Positions 35,332-44,643 of a DNA stretch of 64,000 bases are shown piece by piece. The translations under genes were made by a program, and so were the position numbers. The notes beneath the pieces are model-generated. The model was not told the origin of the DNA. It saw only the letters and a list, made by a program, of their open reading frames with translations, and searched no databases. This DNA comes from Paraburkholderia phenazinium (GTDB lineage Bacteria; Pseudomonadota; Gammaproteobacteria; Burkholderiales; Burkholderiaceae), in NCBI RefSeq assembly GCF_900100735.1, contig NZ_FNCJ01000004.1:479365-543364 (forward strand). Direction: 5' to 3'. Every line of letters starts with the position of its first letter. The stretch's first letter is position 1.

Positions 35332-35853
35332 ATGGAAATCGGACAATACCAACCGAACCTCGACGGCGACGGCCTGCGTATCGGCATCGTCCAGGCGCGC
35401 TTTAACGAGCCCGTCTGCAACGGCCTCGCGGATTCGTGCATCGAAGAACTCGAACGCCTCGGCGTCACCGGCGAAGACGTGCTGCTCGTCACGGTGCCGG
35501 GCGCGCTGGAAATCCCGCTAGCGCTGCAAAAGCTAGCCGAAAGCGGTCAGTTCGACGCCTTGATCGCGCTCGGCGCGGTGATTCGCGGCGAGACCTATCA
35601 CTTCGAACTGGTGTCGAACGAAAGCGGCGCGGGCATCACCCGCATCGGCCTCGACTTCGGCATTCCGGTCGCCAACGCCGTGCTGACCACGGAAACCGAC
35701 GAGCAAGCCGTCGCCCGCATGACCGAAAAGGGTCGTGACGCCGCACGCGTGGCCGTCGAAATGGCAAACCTCGCAGTCGCGCTCGAACAACTCGGTGGCG
35801 ACGACGATGACGACGAGGAAGAAGACGAGGACGACGAAGAGGCACAGGCATGA
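35332..35853 (+). CDS. ribH: 6,7-dimethyl-8-ribityllumazine synthase
   Basis: 173 aa. [60 protein letters not shown] and [18 protein letters not shown] are the expected lumazine synthase segments; the catalytic His is in the YHFE region. It condenses the RibB product with the pyrimidinedione to make lumazine, usually as a large hollow capsid. The C-terminus carries an unusual, nearly all-acidic tail of ~17 residues ([16 protein letters not shown]). Its stop overlaps the nusB start by 4 bp. Confidence 0.96.
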   Translation: MEIGQYQPNLDGDGLRIGIVQARFNEPVCNGLADSCIEELERLGVTGEDVLLVTVPGALEIPLALQKLAESGQFDALIALGAVIRGETYHFELVSNESGAGITRIGLDFGIPVANAVLTTETDEQAVARMTEKGRDAARVAVEMANLAVALEQLGGDDDDDEEEDEDDEEAQA

Positions 35854-36284
35854 AGAGCGCTCGCCGACGTTCCCGCGAACTGGCCACGCAGGGGCTGTAT
35901 CAGTGGCTGCTGTCGGGCGCGCCCGGCGGCGAGATCGACGCGCAGTTGCGCGGCGCGCAGGGCTTCGACAAGGCGGATCACGAGCACCTGGACGCGCTGC
36001 TGCATGGCGTGATCCGCGACTCGGAAGCGCTGTCGGCCGACCTCACGCCGTGCCTCGACCGCCCGATCGACCAGCTCTCGCCGGTCGAACGCGCCGTGCT
36101 GCTCGTCGCAGCGTATGAGCTGAAGAATCACGTCGACATTCCGTACCGCGTCGTCATCAATGAAGCCGTCGAACTCGCCAAGACGTTCGGTGGCGCGGAC
36201 GGCTACAAGTACGTCAATGGCGTGCTGGACAAGCTGTCGGCGCAATTGCGCCTTGCCGAAACGCAGGCGGCTCGCAAGCAATAA
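35850..36284 (+). CDS. nusB: Transcription antitermination factor NusB
   Basis: 144 aa. [20 protein letters not shown] at the start, the [20 protein letters not shown] core and [20 protein letters not shown] with [13 protein letters not shown] at the end are standard NusB helices. NusB with NusE binds boxA RNA and supports rRNA antitermination. ATG overlaps the ribH stop (ATGA), so translation is coupled, an arrangement common in proteobacteria. Confidence 0.97.
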   Translation: MKSARRRSRELATQGLYQWLLSGAPGGEIDAQLRGAQGFDKADHEHLDALLHGVIRDSEALSADLTPCLDRPIDQLSPVERAVLLVAAYELKNHVDIPYRVVINEAVELAKTFGGADGYKYVNGVLDKLSAQLRLAETQAARKQ

Positions 36285-36460
36285 GCCGCCGCACGCGGAC
36301 CTGCCTCGCTGGGGCAAGTGTGCTCGCAGACCCAGGTTTGCCGACGCACGCTATTCCGGCAGGCGGTGTCCCGTCTGGCGAACCTTGCGTGGCGCCTCGC
36401 CAGGAAGCTGCGCATGGCATGCCGCCATGCCTTTGAAATGGCATTTACTGTTCTGACTGT

Positions 36461-37654
36461 ATGAATTCCGTGACCGAACCGTTGGTGCGGCTTGCTGCGC
36501 GCGTCGACGCCATCCAGCCCTTCTATGTGATGGAGCTGGCGAAGGAAGCCGCCCTGCTGGAGCGCCAGGGGCGCGACATCATCCACATGGGAATCGGCGA
36601 GCCCGATTTCACCGCCCCCGATCAGGTCATCGAAGCTGCCACCAGCGCGATGCGCCGCGGCGTGACGCAATACACCAGCGCGCTCGGCCTGCATGCGTTG
36701 CGCGAAGCGATCGCCGGGCACTATGCCAACGCCTACGGCATTGATGTCGATCCGGCGCGCATCGTCGTGACCGCCGGCGCCTCGGCTGCGCTGCTGCTTG
36801 CGTGCACCGCGCTGGTCGACCGGGACGATGAAGTGCTGATGCCCGATCCCTGCTATCCGTGCAACCGGCACTTTGTCGCCGCAGCGGAAGGCAAGCCGGT
36901 GCTGGTGCCGAGCAGTCCAGCAGAACGCTTCCAGCTTACTGCCGCCGATGTCGAGCGTCTCTGGAACCAGCGCACGCGTGGCGTGCTGCTGGCGTCGCCC
37001 TCCAACCCCACCGGCACCTCCATCGAGCCTGCGGAATTGAAGCGCATCGTCGAAGCAGTCCGCGCGCGCGGCGGCTTCACGATTGTCGACGAGATCTATC
37101 AGGGCTTGAGCTACGGCGCACCACCTGTCTCCGCCTTGTCGTTCGGCGACGATGTGATCACCGTCAACAGTTTCTCGAAGTACTTCAACATGACGGGCTG
37201 GCGTCTAGGCTGGCTGGTGGTGCCGCCGTCGCTGGTCGGCGCCTTCGAGAAGCTCGCGCAAAACCTGTTCATCTGCGCGTCGGCGCTGGCCCAACATGCC
37301 GCGCTCGCCTGCTTCGAACCGGACACGCTGGCGATCTATGAAGCGCGCCGCCTCGAATTCAAGCGCCGCCGCGATTTCATCGTCCCGGCGCTCGAATCGC
37401 TTGGCTTCAAGGTGCCCGTGATGCCGGACGGCGCATTCTATGTGTACGCGGATTGCAGTCAGGTCGCGCATTCAGCGGCCGGCGACAGCGCTGCGCTCAC
37501 CACAGCCATGCTGCACGACGCTGGTGTAGTACTGGTGCCGGGGATGGATTTCGGTAATCACGCGCCGCGTTCGTATATCCGTCTGTCGTATGCGACAGCG
37601 TATTCGAAGCTTGAAGAGGCGGTTGAGCGCCTGCACGGATTCTTCGGGCGCTGA
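36461..37654 (+). CDS. Pyridoxal-phosphate aminotransferase, class I/II
   Basis: 397 aa. The fold-type I markers are present: IHMGIGEPDFTAP, YTSALGLHALREAIAGHY, SPSNPTGTSIEP (Asn of the cofactor site), DEIYQGLSYG and TVNSFSKYFNMTGWRLGWLV with the PLP-binding Lys in SFSKYF. The C-terminal PRSYIRLSYA holds the carboxylate-binding Arg. It is probably a branched or aromatic amino-acid or alanine-type transaminase; specificity cannot be told from motifs. It follows nusB by 176 bp and likely has its own promoter. Confidence 0.88.
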   Translation: MNSVTEPLVRLAARVDAIQPFYVMELAKEAALLERQGRDIIHMGIGEPDFTAPDQVIEAATSAMRRGVTQYTSALGLHALREAIAGHYANAYGIDVDPARIVVTAGASAALLLACTALVDRDDEVLMPDPCYPCNRHFVAAAEGKPVLVPSSPAERFQLTAADVERLWNQRTRGVLLASPSNPTGTSIEPAELKRIVEAVRARGGFTIVDEIYQGLSYGAPPVSALSFGDDVITVNSFSKYFNMTGWRLGWLVVPPSLVGAFEKLAQNLFICASALAQHAALACFEPDTLAIYEARRLEFKRRRDFIVPALESLGFKVPVMPDGAFYVYADCSQVAHSAAGDSAALTTAMLHDAGVVLVPGMDFGNHAPRSYIRLSYATAYSKLEEAVERLHGFFGR

Positions 37655-37723
37655 ACATCCGCACGCTGCGTTGCGCGCTGCTTGCCGCCCCAGCAGCCAC
37701 GCAATAAGCGTCGCACAATGAAA

Positions 37724-37745
37724 AAAGGCACCCTCGGGTGCCTTT
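37724..37745 (+). terminator. Intrinsic terminator after the aminotransferase gene
   Basis: A perfect 10-bp stem AAAGGCACCC / GGGTGCCTTT around a 2-nt loop, flanked by A-runs upstream and TTTCTT downstream. It can serve the plus-strand aminotransferase and, given the A-run, also the convergent transglycosylase. Confidence 0.85.
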
Positions 37746-37810
37746 CTTATTCGTACTGCCGGTACTTCACGTGGATCGTGCGGCTACGGGACCATCCGCG
37801 ATGCCAAAAC

Positions 37811-38983
37811 TCAGGCGCCCAGCTCCGGCGTCGCTGCATGCTTGGCCGTCGTGCTGGCATCGTCCTGCTCCGGCGCCTTGACCGGCGTGGTCGCGGTCAG
37901 CGGATGCGCGGCATCGAGCGTCACCTGGACACGCTTGGGCGCAGCGGCTGCGGCAGCCGGGGCCGGCGTGATCGACGCGGTTGTCGTCACCGGTGCTTGC
38001 GGTGCGTTGATCGGCACCTTGCGGCCACGCGCCACATCGCGCAGACGGCCACGTTCAGCCATCACCTTGGCGCCATAACCGCCATCGTCCTGCGTACTCG
38101 AGCCCACATACAGACGCAGGCCACCCGGCAGCGAACCGCCGCGTGCGATGCAGTCCTTCAGCACGAGCGCGCCAACCTTGATGTTAGCCAGCGGATCGAG
38201 CGCAGCGCTTTGACCGCCGAAATACTGAAACTTGTCCGAGTGGACCTTCGACATCACCTGCATCAGGCCCTGGGCACCCACGCCGCTTTCGGCGTACGGG
38301 TTGAAGCCCGATTCGATCGCCATCACGGAGAGCAGCAGCAGCGGATCGAGGCCGACTTCGCGGCCGGTGTCGAACGCAGCCTTGACCAGTTCGCTGACCG
38401 GCTCCTGGGCGACGCGATAGCGACGCGCCAGATAGGACGCCACCAGATCTTGCTCGCGGGTCGAAACCAGCACGCGGTCGTCACGCGCATCGGCGGCGAC
38501 GCGCTGCGATGGGATCAGACGTGCGAGCGCGCTGATGCTTTGCACCGAGTGCGGATCAAGCGCGTTCAAAGCCGTGACGCCGAGGCCGCTAGTGCCACTG
38601 CCGTCAAAGGCGCCATCGTAGCTGGTATTGCTGGTGGCGCCGTTGGTAGCGCCATTGCTGGCGTCACCGTTGGCTGCGTTGGCCGGATTGGCGGCCAGCG
38701 AATCGTCGGAACTCACGCCGTTGCCGGGGGCAAACGACGGCAGCGGATTGCCCTGCAGCAGACGGGCGGGGCCGGCCTGCACAGCAGCGGAAATGACCGG
38801 CATCAACTTCGCGGCCAGGGTGCCACGCCATGCCGGCATCAGCCACAGCGCGAGCGCCAGCAGGATGGCGAAGCCGCCAACAATGCTGAACAGGTGATGA
38901 CTCATTCGCGTACCGCGACGCAAGACAGCGCGCATTGCTTGCGCTAGTCGTTCGTCGGGACGCCACGTTAACCAGGCGTTCAT
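37811..38983 (-). CDS. Membrane-anchored lytic transglycosylase (SLT family)
   Basis: 390 aa. One N-terminal membrane helix (LFSIVGGFAILLALALWLMPA, ~30–50) is followed by an Asn/Ala/Gly/Ser-rich linker. The SLT domain lies at ~170–300: LLLLSVMAIESGFNPYAESG with catalytic Glu, GAQGLMQVM, DPLANIKVGALVLKDCI and LRLYVGSS. The end is a low-complexity Pro/Ala/Thr tail. Lytic transglycosylases cut peptidoglycan with formation of 1,6-anhydro-muramic acid. The strong minus-strand promoter at 39332–39359 implies a leader of ~340 nt. Confidence 0.88.
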   Translation of the reverse strand: MNAWLTWRPDERLAQAMRAVLRRGTRMSHHLFSIVGGFAILLALALWLMPAWRGTLAAKLMPVISAAVQAGPARLLQGNPLPSFAPGNGVSSDDSLAANPANAANGDASNGATNGATSNTSYDGAFDGSGTSGLGVTALNALDPHSVQSISALARLIPSQRVAADARDDRVLVSTREQDLVASYLARRYRVAQEPVSELVKAAFDTGREVGLDPLLLLSVMAIESGFNPYAESGVGAQGLMQVMSKVHSDKFQYFGGQSAALDPLANIKVGALVLKDCIARGGSLPGGLRLYVGSSTQDDGGYGAKVMAERGRLRDVARGRKVPINAPQAPVTTTASITPAPAAAAAAPKRVQVTLDAAHPLTATTPVKAPEQDDASTTAKHAATPELGA

Positions 38984-39570
38984 TCAGATCTCCCATCTTG
39001 CATGATCTGCGAACCCCGCCGGTCGAGCCGGCATCAAAACACGTTCGCAGAGTCAAGACGTCGCGTGCTCTGGTTAGGGCAGCAGCGGCGTCGGGAATAC
39101 GGCATCAAAACCGTCGGTGGGGAGCCATCTCGAAAACAACTCGGCGCCGTGCCTAAAAAGCACGCACGCAGAGGCTCCCACGCGAAAAACCAGCGTCAGG
39201 TCGCGCTGGCGAGGACTGCAAAAAAGACCGTCAAATACCGTGCAGGGGGGTCGGTAAGCGGTGACGCGTAGCGTCGTAAGGACCGGGGGGCGGTGGTAAA
39301 AAGGTTCACGCCCTGCAACCAATGTGACCGGATTCTAGCAGGGTTAAATAGATCGTCAACACTATAGATAGGCAAAAGTATAACTAATTGTAATAACGAA
39401 CAGTGTTCAGCGCGATCAAACCCGCTCTGTGTGCGCCTCTCGGGCCAGTTACAGATTTGCTCCCGCAACGTGCGCCATCCAACGCAGGTAAAATCGACAA
39501 TCGTTCCCGCGCGGCAATAGCCTGTCGCGCCCCACTTTTCGCCGCGCTGCGCGGCCTTGATCCGGACCAG
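38984..39570. other. Gene-free region between transglycosylase and ubiD
   Basis: ~590 bp. It contains the minus-strand promoter described separately, a presumed transglycosylase leader with several T-runs and C-runs (39090–39300), and an AT-rich stretch at 39340–39400 that probably includes the ubiD promoter. Short open frames on both strands have no RBS and no family look; I do not call any of them. Confidence 0.5.
39332..39359 (-). promoter_or_regulatory. Sigma70-type promoter firing toward the transglycosylase
   Basis: On the minus strand TTGACG (39359–39354) and TAGAAT (39337–39332) are separated by 16 bp, a near-consensus sigma70 promoter in otherwise GC-rich DNA. The start would be near 39325, about 340 nt before the transglycosylase ATG. 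Confidence 0.65.
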
Positions 39571-41139
39571 ATGAAATACAAAGATCTGCGCGACTTCGTC
39601 GGCCGTCTCGAAACGCTAGGCGAGCTACGCCGTATCCCGCAAAACGTCTCGCCCGTCCTGGAAATGACCGAGCTGTGCGACCGGGTGCTGCGCGCCGGTG
39701 GCCCTGCGCTGCTGTTTGAGAGCAGGCAGAGCCACGCGTTCCCGGTGCTCGGCAACCTGTTCGGCACGCCGCGGCGCGTGGCGCTCGGCATGGGTATCGA
39801 TGCGAGCGAAGAGGACGGCGATAACGGCGCGCTGGAGTCGCTGCGCGACGTCGGCCGCCTGTTGTCGGCCCTCAAGGAGCCCGAGCCGCCCAAGGGCCTG
39901 CGGGACGCCGGCAAGCTGTTCTCGCTCGCCAAGGCGGTCTGGGACATGGCGCCCAAGACGGTGAGCGCCCCGCCCTGCCAGGAAATCGTCTGGGAAGGTG
40001 CGGATGTCGACCTCGCCAGGCTGCCGATTCAGACCTGCTGGCCGGGCGACGCCGGCCCCTTGATCACATGGGGCCTGACCGTCACGCGAGGCCCAAACAA
40101 GAGCCGCCAAAACCTAGGCATTTACCGCCAACAACTGATCGGGCGTAACAAACTGATCATGCGCTGGCTGGCCCATCGCGGCGGCGCGCTCGATTTTCGC
40201 GAGTTCGCGCTGCAGAACCCAGGTAAGCCGTATCCGGTAGCTGTGGTGCTCGGCGCCGATCCGGCCACCATCCTCGGCGCGGTTACGCCGGTGCCCGACA
40301 CGCTCTCCGAATACCAGTTCGCGGGTCTCTTGCGTGGCGGCCGCACCGAACTGGCGAAGTGCATCACGCCGGGCGTCGATACGCTGCAGGTGCCGGCGCG
40401 CGCAGAAATCGTACTAGAAGGTTTCATCTACCCGCAGGAAGGCGCACCGGCCCCGGCACCGGAAGGTGCACCGCCGCGCCCCTCGAAAGGCGCGAGCGCT
40501 GGCTACGAACATGCGCTCGAAGGCCCCTACGGCGACCACACCGGCTACTACAACGAACAGGAGTGGTTCCCGGTGTTCACCGTCGAGCGCATCACGATGC
40601 GCCGCGACGCGATCTACCACTCCACCTACACCGGCAAACCGCCTGACGAACCTGCCGTGCTGGGGGTCGCGCTCAACGAGGTGTTCGTGCCGCTGCTGCA
40701 GAAGCAGTTCACCGAGATCACCGACTTCTATCTCCCGCCCGAAGGCTGCAGCTACCGGATGGCGATCGTGCAGATGAAGAAGAGCTACCCCGGCCACGCC
40801 AAACGGGTCATGTTCGGCGTGTGGAGCTTCCTGCGGCAATTCATGTATACGAAGTTCATCGTCGTGGTCGACGAGGACGTGAATATCCGCGACTGGAAAG
40901 AAGTGATCTGGGCGATCACGACCCGCATCGATCCGGTGCGCGACACCGTGCTGGTCGATCGCACGCCGATCGACTATCTGGATTTCGCCTCGCCGGTGGC
41001 AGGACTCGGCTCGAAGATGGGGCTCGACGCCACCAACAAATGGCCCGGCGAAACGGATCGCGAATGGGGCCGCCCCATTGAGATGGATGCGGCGGTCAAA
41101 CAACGTGTCGACGCGTTGTGGAACGAACTGGGTTTGTAG
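39571..41139 (+). CDS. ubiD: 3-octaprenyl-4-hydroxybenzoate decarboxylase UbiD
   Basis: 522 aa from ATG at 39571 ([20 protein letters not shown]). Almost every UbiD landmark is visible: [114 protein letters not shown]. The enzyme uses prenylated FMN to decarboxylate the ubiquinone head-group precursor. An insertion of ~25 Pro/Ala/Gly-rich residues after FIYPQEG lengthens it relative to the ~497-aa E. coli enzyme. I reject the frame upstream of 39571 as non-coding. Confidence 0.96.
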   Translation: MKYKDLRDFVGRLETLGELRRIPQNVSPVLEMTELCDRVLRAGGPALLFESRQSHAFPVLGNLFGTPRRVALGMGIDASEEDGDNGALESLRDVGRLLSALKEPEPPKGLRDAGKLFSLAKAVWDMAPKTVSAPPCQEIVWEGADVDLARLPIQTCWPGDAGPLITWGLTVTRGPNKSRQNLGIYRQQLIGRNKLIMRWLAHRGGALDFREFALQNPGKPYPVAVVLGADPATILGAVTPVPDTLSEYQFAGLLRGGRTELAKCITPGVDTLQVPARAEIVLEGFIYPQEGAPAPAPEGAPPRPSKGASAGYEHALEGPYGDHTGYYNEQEWFPVFTVERITMRRDAIYHSTYTGKPPDEPAVLGVALNEVFVPLLQKQFTEITDFYLPPEGCSYRMAIVQMKKSYPGHAKRVMFGVWSFLRQFMYTKFIVVVDEDVNIRDWKEVIWAITTRIDPVRDTVLVDRTPIDYLDFASPVAGLGSKMGLDATNKWPGETDREWGRPIEMDAAVKQRVDALWNELGL

Positions 41140-41165
41140 TCCAGTGCTTCACGCAGTGCTTCGTT

Positions 41166-41189
41166 TAGCCCTGTAAACAAGGGCTATTT
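41166..41189 (+). terminator. Terminator-like hairpin after ubiD
   Basis: TAGCCCT (41166–41172) pairs with AGGGCTA (41180–41186) around a 7-nt loop, followed by a short TTT. The T-tract is weak, but the position, 26 bp past ubiD, is right. Confidence 0.6.
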
Positions 41190-41279
41190 GCATCGGGCAG
41201 CTAATCGGGTAGCCAGGCGGACCGCCACGCCGGCCCCGCTCACGCCCGAGCACGACAAGCTCGCTTCAAGCTCAAGCGC

Positions 41280-42245
41280 TTAGGCAAGAAATTGCGCGAA
41301 TCGCGCCAGATCCACATTGCCGCCGCTCATCACCACGCCGACCCGCTTGCCCTGCACCGGCACGATGCCGTTCATGACGGCCGCAGCGCCGAGACAACCG
41401 GTTGGCTCCGTGACAATTTTCATGCGCTGCGCGAAGAAGCGCATCGTCTCGATCAGTTGCGCATCGGTCACCGTCACCACCTGCTCCACCAGACGCTGGA
41501 TGATCGGGAACGTGTAGACGCCCAGATGGGTCGCCGCCGCGCCATCCGCGATGGTGTGCGGCACGGCAATATGCACGATCTCGCCGCGCGCGAGCGACTG
41601 CTGGCCATCGTTGCCCGCCTCCGGCTCGACGCCGATCACCTTGCAATCCGGGCTCAACGAGGCCGCCGCCAACGCGCTGCCCGCGAGCAAGCCGCCACCG
41701 CCGAGGCAGACGAACAGCAGATCGAGCGGACCGGTGTCCTCGATCAACTCCTTCACAGCCGTACCCTGCCCCGCAATCACGTGCGGATGGTCGTACGGCG
41801 GAATCAGCGTCATGCCGCGCTCTTCGGCGAGCCGCTGGCCGATCGCCTCGCGATTCTCCTTGTAGCGGTCATAGATGATCACCTCGCCGCCGTAGCCTTG
41901 CGTAGCAGCAACTTTCGCCGCGGGGGCGTCGTGCGGCATGACGATCGTCGCGCGAATCCCCGCCAGACGCGCCGACAGCGCAATCGCCTGAGCGTGATTG
42001 CCCGACGAAAAAGTCACCACGCCGGCATCCCGCTGTGCGTAGTCGAAGTGCGACAGCGCGTTATAAGCGCCGCGAAATTTGAACGCACCCATGCGCTGGA
42101 AGTTTTCGCATTTGAAGAAGATCGACGCGCCGGTCCGGTCATTGGCCGTGGCGGAGGTCAGAACCGGCGTGCGATGGGCGACGCCTTCAAGACGCGCGGC
42201 GGCATCGTTGACATCGACATATGTAGGAGCGGGAAGCACTGGCAT
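41280..42245 (-). CDS. Threonine/serine dehydratase (PLP fold type II)
   Basis: 321 aa from ATG at 42245 (MPVLPAPTYVDVNDAAARLE), a usual length for the catabolic, single-domain form. NFQRMGAFKFRGAYNALSHF holds the PLP-binding Lys, VTFSSGNHAQAIALSARLAG is the substrate loop, and LLFVCLGGGGLLAGSALAA is the phosphate-binding glycine loop. It deaminates threonine or serine to the 2-oxo acid. No ACT domain is present, so feedback control by isoleucine is not expected. Starts further upstream are possible but unnecessary. Confidence 0.9.
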   Translation of the reverse strand: MPVLPAPTYVDVNDAAARLEGVAHRTPVLTSATANDRTGASIFFKCENFQRMGAFKFRGAYNALSHFDYAQRDAGVVTFSSGNHAQAIALSARLAGIRATIVMPHDAPAAKVAATQGYGGEVIIYDRYKENREAIGQRLAEERGMTLIPPYDHPHVIAGQGTAVKELIEDTGPLDLLFVCLGGGGLLAGSALAAASLSPDCKVIGVEPEAGNDGQQSLARGEIVHIAVPHTIADGAAATHLGVYTFPIIQRLVEQVVTVTDAQLIETMRFFAQRMKIVTEPTGCLGAAAVMNGIVPVQGKRVGVVMSGGNVDLARFAQFLA

Positions 42246-42480
42246 AGGCGGGGCACTCCGAAGCGAAGGGAGGAGCAGGCATTCTCCCAGCTTCGGCTGC
42301 CGTGCGGAACGCAATTGCGTCGTGCAATGCATCGCACGCACGCCTAAAAGGAGCCCAAAACGAAAACGGCGCAACGCGGCAATCCTGCCTGCGTTACGCC
42401 GTTTCGATGACTTTCGATCGCACTGCGCGCGGGCTATGCCAACCCGAAGCGCATCCCGCGTGCGCGGTTATTCGCGACTA
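42246..42480. other. Intergenic region with no gene
   Basis: 235 bp upstream of threonine dehydratase and downstream of the exported Gly/Tyr protein, both on the minus strand. It must hold the dehydratase promoter. No convincing hairpin or ORF is seen. Confidence 0.4.
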
Positions 42481-42780
42481 TTAATAGTGACGGTAGTAAC
42501 CGTGTCCGTAGTAGCCGTGCCCGTAGTATCCACGATGGTAGTACGGGCCACGATAACCGTAGTAGCCGTAGCCACCACCCACCACCACGACGGGCGGCGG
42601 AGCATAGACAACCGGCGGGGGCGGCGGTGCGTAATACACCGGCGGCGGCGCGGCATAAACCGGGTAAGCGGGCGCCACCGGAATGCCGATCCCGATACCA
42701 ACCGACACGTGCGCCTCAGCGGCAGTCGTGAAGCCCACACCAAGCGCAGCGGCAACAACAAACGGAATGATCTTTTTCAC
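42481..42780 (-). CDS. Exported Pro/Gly/Tyr-rich small protein
   Basis: 99 aa. Signal peptide MKKIIPFVVAAALGVGFTTA with likely cleavage after AEA; ATG preceded by GAGAAGAAAAG. The mature chain has a Pro/Val/Tyr stretch (YAAPPPVYYAPPPPPVV) and a C-terminal Gly/Tyr/His repeat (three YYGHG-like units). Low-complexity exported proteins of this kind are common in Burkholderiales and are of unknown function, sometimes annotated as virulence-factor-like. His residues might bind metal. Confidence 0.8.
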   Translation of the reverse strand: MKKIIPFVVAAALGVGFTTAAEAHVSVGIGIGIPVAPAYPVYAAPPPVYYAPPPPPVVYAPPPVVVVGGGYGYYGYRGPYYHRGYYGHGYYGHGYYRHY

Positions 42781-43124
42781 TTTTCTTCTCCAAGCGCGGC
42801 CGGGTGGCCGTCTCGCATGACGCGCATGCTATGGAATTCAATGTATCGAAAAAGGATCGGCACCGCTGTGCGCATTTGTTGCAAATTGCAATCGGTGTAG
42901 ATACGCCGTAATCAGCGGTGAGTTGTTGCCGCACGCGAAGTCGCCGCTGTGTCCCGATAACTAAGGGTTTGCGCGGAGGCGCAGCCTTGGCACGGCCGGT
43001 TTTACGGGCCGCCAGGGCAAACGGGCTTTCGCGCCGGTAATCTTTAATTACAAATTCACTTCAATCGCCAGCAGCCCTGGCGTCGAAACAACGCGGCGCA
43101 AGGCAGCGCAACGCCGGTAAACGC

Positions 43125-43152
43125 AAATGCCCGGCGCACGCGCCGGGCATTT
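43125..43152. terminator. Strong symmetric hairpin, probable terminator
   Basis: A perfect 12-bp stem AAATGCCCGGCG / CGCCGGGCATTT around CACG. It lies 24 bp after the stop of the 53-aa gene on the minus strand, which it should terminate. On the plus strand it is followed by CTT only. The rest of 42781–43175 shows no gene. Confidence 0.7.
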
Positions 43153-43175
43153 CTTACCCATTGAGGGACAAATCT

Positions 43176-43337
43176 TCAACCTACTTTGACGTACGTGAAC
43201 TCGCGGGTGACATTCGGCGGCACGTAGGCACCACTAATTTTGACGCGTGGCGTGAGGCGCTTTTTTTGATCCCACCAGCGGCGGCGCTGAGAATGAGTCA
43301 AGAACCGCAAGTGCTTTCGGTAAGAAAAGATGCTCAT
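43176..43337 (-). CDS. Small basic protein, 53 aa
   Basis: ATG at 43337 is preceded by a textbook GGGAGGTCACA, stronger than the alternative start at 43379. The peptide MSIFSYRKHLRFLTHSQRRR continues with WW and ends TREFTYVKVG; it is very rich in Arg and Lys. It is followed by the strong hairpin at 43125–43152, so it looks like a complete independent transcription unit. No family is recognised. The plus-strand ORF over the same bases has no RBS and is rejected. Confidence 0.65.
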   Translation of the reverse strand: MSIFSYRKHLRFLTHSQRRRWWDQKKRLTPRVKISGAYVPPNVTREFTYVKVG

Positions 43338-43615
43338 TGTGACCTCCCGAATCTGACTGCGAGACAGAGAAAACTCCAACAGCGACAGCTACCTTCATTC
43401 ACCCTAGAAATTGTGAGCAGTTTTCACGCCTGCGGGGGGCACGCCAACGGATGACCCGCCCTGCAAACCATATCGCGCGCAAATTGATCTGAGGAAACCC
43501 TCCTCGCCGCCACGTGCGCCGCGCATTGCCACGCCGCCGCCGGCGCCCGAGCCCTTAATGAATGCGCGATACTCCAGCTTTCAGTCCATTCAATATGCCG
43601 TCCGGAGCCGGAATC

Positions 43616-44566
43616 ATGTCCCAGTCCTCAATGCCGCGTCTCGGCTTTATCGGCGCGGGGCGCCTCGCACGCTGCCTCGCGCACGGCTTTGCCCGCGCCG
43701 GTTACCCGGTGACGGCCATTGCGAGCCGCACAGCGGAATCGGCCCGCCAGCTCGCCAGTCAGATCGGTCAATGTGCGGCCTACGACGACCCGCAGCAGGT
43801 GGTCGACGCCGCCGATATCGTCTTTCTAGCCGTTCCCGACGATAGCATCGGTACGACGGCGAACACTTTGCGCTTCGATAGCCCGCCGGAGTCGAGCGCG
43901 GCATCAAGCGAACGCCTGCGCGCGCTGGTGCATTGCAGTGGTGCGTCGCCGGTAGAATTGCTGGCCCCGGCGCGTTCACAGGGCGCATCGATCGGCGGTT
44001 TTCATCCACTCTACCTGTTTGGCGGCGATCTCGCTGACCTCGAGCGGATCAACGGCTGCTCCGTGACCATCGAGGCGGACGGCGCACTCAAGCAAGCCCT
44101 GACGGCGCTCGCGGTGGCGCTGCACTGCCATCCGCTGTCGATTCCACCCGGCGGCCGCATGCTTTACCACGGGGCGGCCCACTACGCCGCCAGCTTTGCG
44201 CTGTGCAGCCTCGCCGAGGGCGTCGCGCTATGGCGCACCTTGGGCTTTGCCGAGGACGACGCGCTGCGCGCCCTCCTGCCGATGCTCGCCGGCACCATCC
44301 AGACGGCGCGTGACAAAGGCCTGCCCAACGCCCTCGCCGGCCCGGTATCGCGCGGCGATACGGGCGTAGTGCGCAAGCAGCTGGCACTGCTCGAAGACCT
44401 CGGCGGCGACCACGCGGCGCTGTACGGACTGATGACGCGGCGGGCCGTCGAACTGGCGCGCCGCCGCGCCACGCCGCCGGCCACGATCGACGCCATCGCG
44501 GATGCTGTCGAAGAATCGCTCGGACGTTCGCTGAATCAGGTGCCGGCGGGTACTAGCGTCAAGTAA
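43616..44566 (+). CDS. NADP-binding Rossmann protein, DUF2520 family
   Basis: 316 aa from ATG at 43616; starts at 43562 and 43595 are possible. LGFIGAGRLARCLAHGFARA is the dinucleotide-binding loop, ADIVFLAVPDDSI a typical reductase strand, and ALVHCSGASPVELL plus IGGFHPLYLF are DUF2520 marks. The C-terminal half is helical, as in pyrroline-5-carboxylate reductase-like proteins. A 6-phosphogluconate-dehydrogenase-like fold with unknown substrate. The EthD-family gene follows 77 bp later. Confidence 0.85.
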   Translation: MSQSSMPRLGFIGAGRLARCLAHGFARAGYPVTAIASRTAESARQLASQIGQCAAYDDPQQVVDAADIVFLAVPDDSIGTTANTLRFDSPPESSAASSERLRALVHCSGASPVELLAPARSQGASIGGFHPLYLFGGDLADLERINGCSVTIEADGALKQALTALAVALHCHPLSIPPGGRMLYHGAAHYAASFALCSLAEGVALWRTLGFAEDDALRALLPMLAGTIQTARDKGLPNALAGPVSRGDTGVVRKQLALLEDLGGDHAALYGLMTRRAVELARRRATPPATIDAIADAVEESLGRSLNQVPAGTSVK

Positions 44567-44643
44567 GCCGTGATAATGTGACGTCCGGCGCAGCGCGCAA
44601 TCCGCCTGCGCCTCGCTCCGGGACCAATCGACGAGAACGCATA

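Noticed and set aside
43161..43454. 97-aa plus-strand ORF opposite the 53-aa gene
   Set aside because: No RBS, while the minus-strand frame has a perfect one and a terminator behind it.
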